Source: Gnetum montanum (taxonomy: Eukaryota > Streptophyta > Gnetopsida > Gnetales > Gnetaceae). Taken from it: DNA of 47,512 nt. Under the pieces are notes generated by a model. The model had not been told where the DNA came from and did no database searches. It saw nothing but the letters and a program-made list of their open reading frames with translations. Position 1 is the stretch's first letter. Every line of letters starts with the position of its first letter. The stretch spans positions 79,834 through 127,345 of the forward strand of contig MNCI01005989.1 of the NCBI GenBank assembly GCA_015680685.1, read 5' to 3'. Below, piece by piece: positions 44,083 through 47,512 of this stretch. The position numbers and the translations under genes were made by a program.

Positions 44083-45457
44083 GCTCAAAGTTGCAAAAAT
44101 TCACTTTCATAGTATAGAGGAAGGAAAATACTCTGCCTTATCTCAACACATAAACTTAAGAGTTACCAACCTTTTTGAAGAAAAAGAAAATAGGGCTTTT
44201 ACATAGAAGAGATAGAAAAAGATAGTGAGAAGAAGAGAAGCACAAAAGAATAAATTCTAGTTTAAGCACAAAGCCAAAACTAGAATATTGGAGCTAAGCT
44301 AGACAACTTCAATCTATAGCCATCATTCTCTTTAGTCATTTCCAGAGTCATTCATTAAGCCATTGCTAATATGTTGAAGAAGTGTGAGAAGTAGCAAGTT
44401 GTAACCATTACCAATCAATTGGAAGAGTGCTGAAGAAAAAGAAGTTATATCTACTACATCTTAGCTTTCATTATTGCATTTGGTATGAGCATTAAAAGCT
44501 TATCAAATAAGGAAGAAAACTTTTATTTCATTTATAGTGCTAACGGTTTCTTTAGTTTCCATGGAAATAATAAGCTTCAACTAACTCATGTCCTTTTCAT
44601 TAATGAGGTTTAACATACTTCCATAGCATTATAGACTTTAGCTTTACATATAATAACTCCTTTCAATCTAAGCTTATAATTCTAATTTTATTTTTACTGA
44701 TGTAGCATAGTTTTCTAAGCTCGTATAGAATTTCTAAATTGGTTCTAATTTTAAGAGAGATATTAAAGCCAACTAATATTCTTCGTTATGAGCTTTTTCT
44801 CTACTTAGGCTAACATGGTAATGAGAAAATATGAAGCTTTTTCATTCTTATAGCTTTTCTACTCTTTTTCTTTTTTCTTTTTAAATAATCTTTCTTGTGC
44901 AATTGATACAAGAGTTGACATGGCAAAGCTATTTTGGAAGAGCTTTGTAGCATAAAAAACTAGTTCTAAAAATTGGTTCTTAAACTTTTTTGAAAAAATA
45001 CAAGCTTTTCATTCAAGCTACCATGTATGGAAGAAGAGAAAAAAAGATAACATGGTAAAACTATTTAAAAGAACCCTTCATAAAACCAAAAATGGTTCTA
45101 CAAACTAGTTCTATTTAGCACTTTCTTTTTGATGTGGAAGAGCCATTTTTCGTTATTCATACAACCAAAATACAGTTCTACGAGTTGGTTCTACAAGCTA
45201 AATTAGATTAAAAAAAAATTTATGCACATGCTCTAAAATAGTTTAAGGGTAGCACACTAAGCCCCATCAATAAAATAGAAAAGCTTAGCTAAATTTAAAA
45301 AAAAAAAAAATGTTTAAGCACATGTAATGCTGAGTTGGCAAAATCATTTTGGATGAGTTAAGTAGAAGCTAAAAAAAAGAAAAAAAAAACATGGTTTTAC
45401 AAAATGGTTCTATATGCTATTGTGGTAAACAAACACTTCTGGAGATAAGATGAAAGC
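44083..45457. other. Probable PIP intron 1, upstream half; no gene
   Basis: AT-rich, with several A runs (45187-45200, 45297-45310) and no frame with recognisable content. The TM2 segment expected in PIP exon 1 (GIAWAFGGMIF type) was not found here. Confidence 0.45.
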
Positions 45458-45649
45458 TTAAATCTGCAGTGTGAAACAAGAGCTCCATTGTAAAGCCAAA
45501 CCTGCAACTAAACTCAAAACACACAACAGAAATAACAAGTTTGCTTCCAATTCTGTAATCGCTGCTCCGTAAAACGACCATGTCTTCCATCCAGGCGGAC
45601 TCGGAGGCAGTTCCATGTAATCCTTCGTCACAAATCCCTCATTGTCCAT
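45458..45649 (-). pseudogene. PIP aquaporin, N-terminal exon fragment
   Basis: From ATG 45649 the frame reads MDNEGFVTKDYMELPPSPP, GWKTWSFYGAAITELEANLL and FLLCVLSLVAGLAL. PIPs begin with KDYxxPPPAPL, a short acidic loop, WSFYRAxIAEFxATLLFL, then the end of TM1. The match covers the cytoplasmic N-terminus and TM1. The loop between PP and W is a few residues short and the Arg after WSFY is Gly. The frame ends soon after TM1 (stop just below 45458) without TM2. In order and strand it is collinear with the exons at 7206-5810, so it is most simply the 5' end of the same disrupted gene. Confidence 0.7.
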
Positions 45650-45775
45650 CTTCGTTTTCGATTCCCCTGACAAACATCTGATTCGGATTCGTTCCCCAAC
45701 TGCAGCCGTTTCTTATCTTTTTCGGCGGAATTCTGTCGGCATTGGCATGCAGCGGCTGCGATCCATCTATCAATC

Positions 45776-45787
45776 AAATATTTATGC
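45776..45787 (-). promoter_or_regulatory. Candidate TATA box of the PIP gene
   Basis: GCATAAATATTT on the minus strand, about 130 bases upstream of ATG 45649. In this AT-rich DNA such a match is weak evidence. Confidence 0.2.
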
Positions 45788-45789
45788 TT

Positions 45790-47512
45790 GTTAACTACAG
45801 CTGATGAATCGCAGGTGTTGTTTGGTTTTTCTCTGGTTGCTGTGATTTCGTCTTATTCATGCAGGAATTTTCTGCAATGCGTAAGGAGCGGGTCGCTTGA
45901 TCTGTGTTAGTTTGTTCTTTCGGGTTTAAGCAGGATTTAGCGCCAGCCCATGTATGATTTGGGTACCAAGATCTCCAGAGGATCGGTGAAGAAAAATAAA
46001 AAAAACCGAACGTGCGGCTCTGTCACTCTTGGCGCAGTTTAGGTATTTTTGGTTTTGCAAATAGGCATGCGGATTCTATGTAAGTAGCATGAATCTGATG
46101 TGAGCAATATTCAGAGTGAAACTGAAGTTTGTTTAAGTTTGCCCAGAATTTAGGATTTAGGCTGCCTCTGGATTCTAGAGCAAGAAATAAACATCTCCAT
46201 TTCTTCATGATCCAAAGAAAGAAAAAGACGGATTAAAGGGCAACACAAAAAAAAAAGAAAAGAAAAAAACCAGAGAACTGCGATTTCCTGACATATCACC
46301 AACAGCGTTATCGTTGATTGGAAGTTCCTAATTTGTTCAAAATTCTCCCAGCCTAACCTGTATCGAGGAAAGCACTTATCAATCTGATAAACTTCTATTT
46401 CCTACTCGAATTAACAACTCGACATAGCGTACCGTCATCTATTCTCGTTTCATTTTACGTGCAAACTTTTACTCAAGCAAATCACGTAATTGAAACTGGT
46501 TGGTTTCATCGTGTAAACGGTTTGAACAAGATTGTTAAAAAATTTTACCCACAATTCAATCATCTAATATACAGAGAAATTTAAAAAATTACGACGAAGG
46601 AATTGGCCTATTGTTTGGAACAGCTGTAATCAGACTGGAAATATAAGTTCAATGAACTTTTTTTTTTTTTTTTTTTTTGGTGCTTTTAAACGTATAAGTT
46701 TAAATGTTTTTCAAAAAGAAAAAACGTTTTAAGAAATGTTTAAAAGTTTCAAAAAATTATCAGATGGATGTAAAAATAAATATGAAAACATCCTAGATAT
46801 CTATATAAAAATAGATAAAAGATATATATAATTTTTATTAAATGGAAATGGAAATGGAAATACTTAATTATGTCCCTGTGACAGCACAATAGTCTATAGG
46901 ACAAAAATTTTTTGATACAAGGCTTTGATATGGTCATCATGGGTCTTGAACATCCGATAAAAAATGACCTAAAATTGATGCCTCTAGCTCAAACAAATGT
47001 GGAAAAGTTATTGCCTCAATACTATGCATCAAAAGAATCTGATTCGTGGAAGCGAGGAATCGAGGATTCGCGATTCTGAACGTGTTGGGTACGTGTGCCT
47101 CAAGGAAAACTGCGTTCGTAGCCGGGGACGTGATAGAGAAAATTTAAATATATTAGTTCTTAAAAAAAATTAAATCCCATATATCATAAAAATACATTGT
47201 AAAACATAGAAGAAGTACAATGTAAATCCAAAATATTGTTAATGCTTAAAAATTGCACAAGATTGCAATATTGCCATTAAATTGAAGCAAGAAAATTTGC
47301 AAAGGTATGGAGGGCAGTGAATCCATCCATTTCCTTACTCAGGAGCCATAATCTGGCCAAACATATAATTTCTGCAATAACCAAAATGACAGCAATAAAA
47401 TGAAATCCTTTTGTTACTCAATCCAATATTTCCAAAAAATGAAATTAAGCCTCAAGCCTCAAACCAAATTTATAACAAATCAGGTCTGCTAATACTTTTG
47501 TTCAACGACTAC
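45790..47512. other. 5' flank of the PIP remnant; no gene seen
   Basis: No frame with recognisable content on either strand. A run of 21 T lies at 46658-46678 and AT-rich low-complexity sequence at 46740-46860. 45700-46000 is less AT-rich than the rest, as expected close to a gene. Confidence 0.4.

Noticed and set aside
1-47512. tRNA, rRNA or other structured RNA genes
   Set aside because: None recognised on reading. Only tRNA-complementary primer sites of retroelements were seen.

Overview
This is plant nuclear DNA, about 47.5 kb, AT-rich and dominated by decayed LTR retrotransposons. It holds fragments of two plant gene families: a plasma-membrane aquaporin (PIP) on the minus strand and a double-stranded-RNA-binding (DRB/HYL1-like) gene on the plus strand. 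The high load of old nested Ty3/gypsy elements and the gene remnants separated by tens of kb suggest a very large plant genome, such as a gymnosperm. The species cannot be fixed from the sequence. One N run and six single Ns mark assembly joins.

Layout. 1-356 is the 3' part of an LTR. 2539-3066 is an intronless tandem-dsRBD remnant with an in-frame stop. 3854-5480 is a degraded gag. 5810-7206 (minus) holds three decayed PIP exons: the last exon, the loop-D/TM5 region and the first NPA box. The matching PIP first exon lies at 45458-45649 (minus). The pieces are collinear, so about 36 kb of nested retroelements appears to sit inside one aquaporin gene, now a pseudogene.

Nested elements (target-site duplications, TSDs, read directly). 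Element C (minus, about 8136-44077) is the outer shell. Element B (minus, 14161-21032, TSD ACTGG) sits inside the coding part of C. Element D (plus, 24755-43484, TSD TTAGC/CTAGC) sits inside the 5' LTR of C. Element E (minus, 28559-36886, TSD ATCAC) sits inside the integrase gene of D. D alone carries RT, RNase H and integrase, with an FMDD motif typical of the Athila/Tat branch. C and B have gag and protease, and E has gag only. C and E have tRNA-Asp-like primer sites.

C, D and E share an extra gene after gag/pol, beyond a long non-coding AT-rich spacer. It encodes a basic N-terminus, a domain resembling the 'putative plant transposon protein' family, and in C and D a long coiled coil. Its ATG directly follows a conserved splice-acceptor-like TGATTGTAG. 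About 0.5-0.6 kb upstream, each element carries a promoter-like cassette whose motif matches the U3 region of that element's own LTR, although the motif differs between elements. This looks like an internal expression unit and is the most interesting candidate here. All coding regions seen are broken, so no gene in the window is confidently functional.
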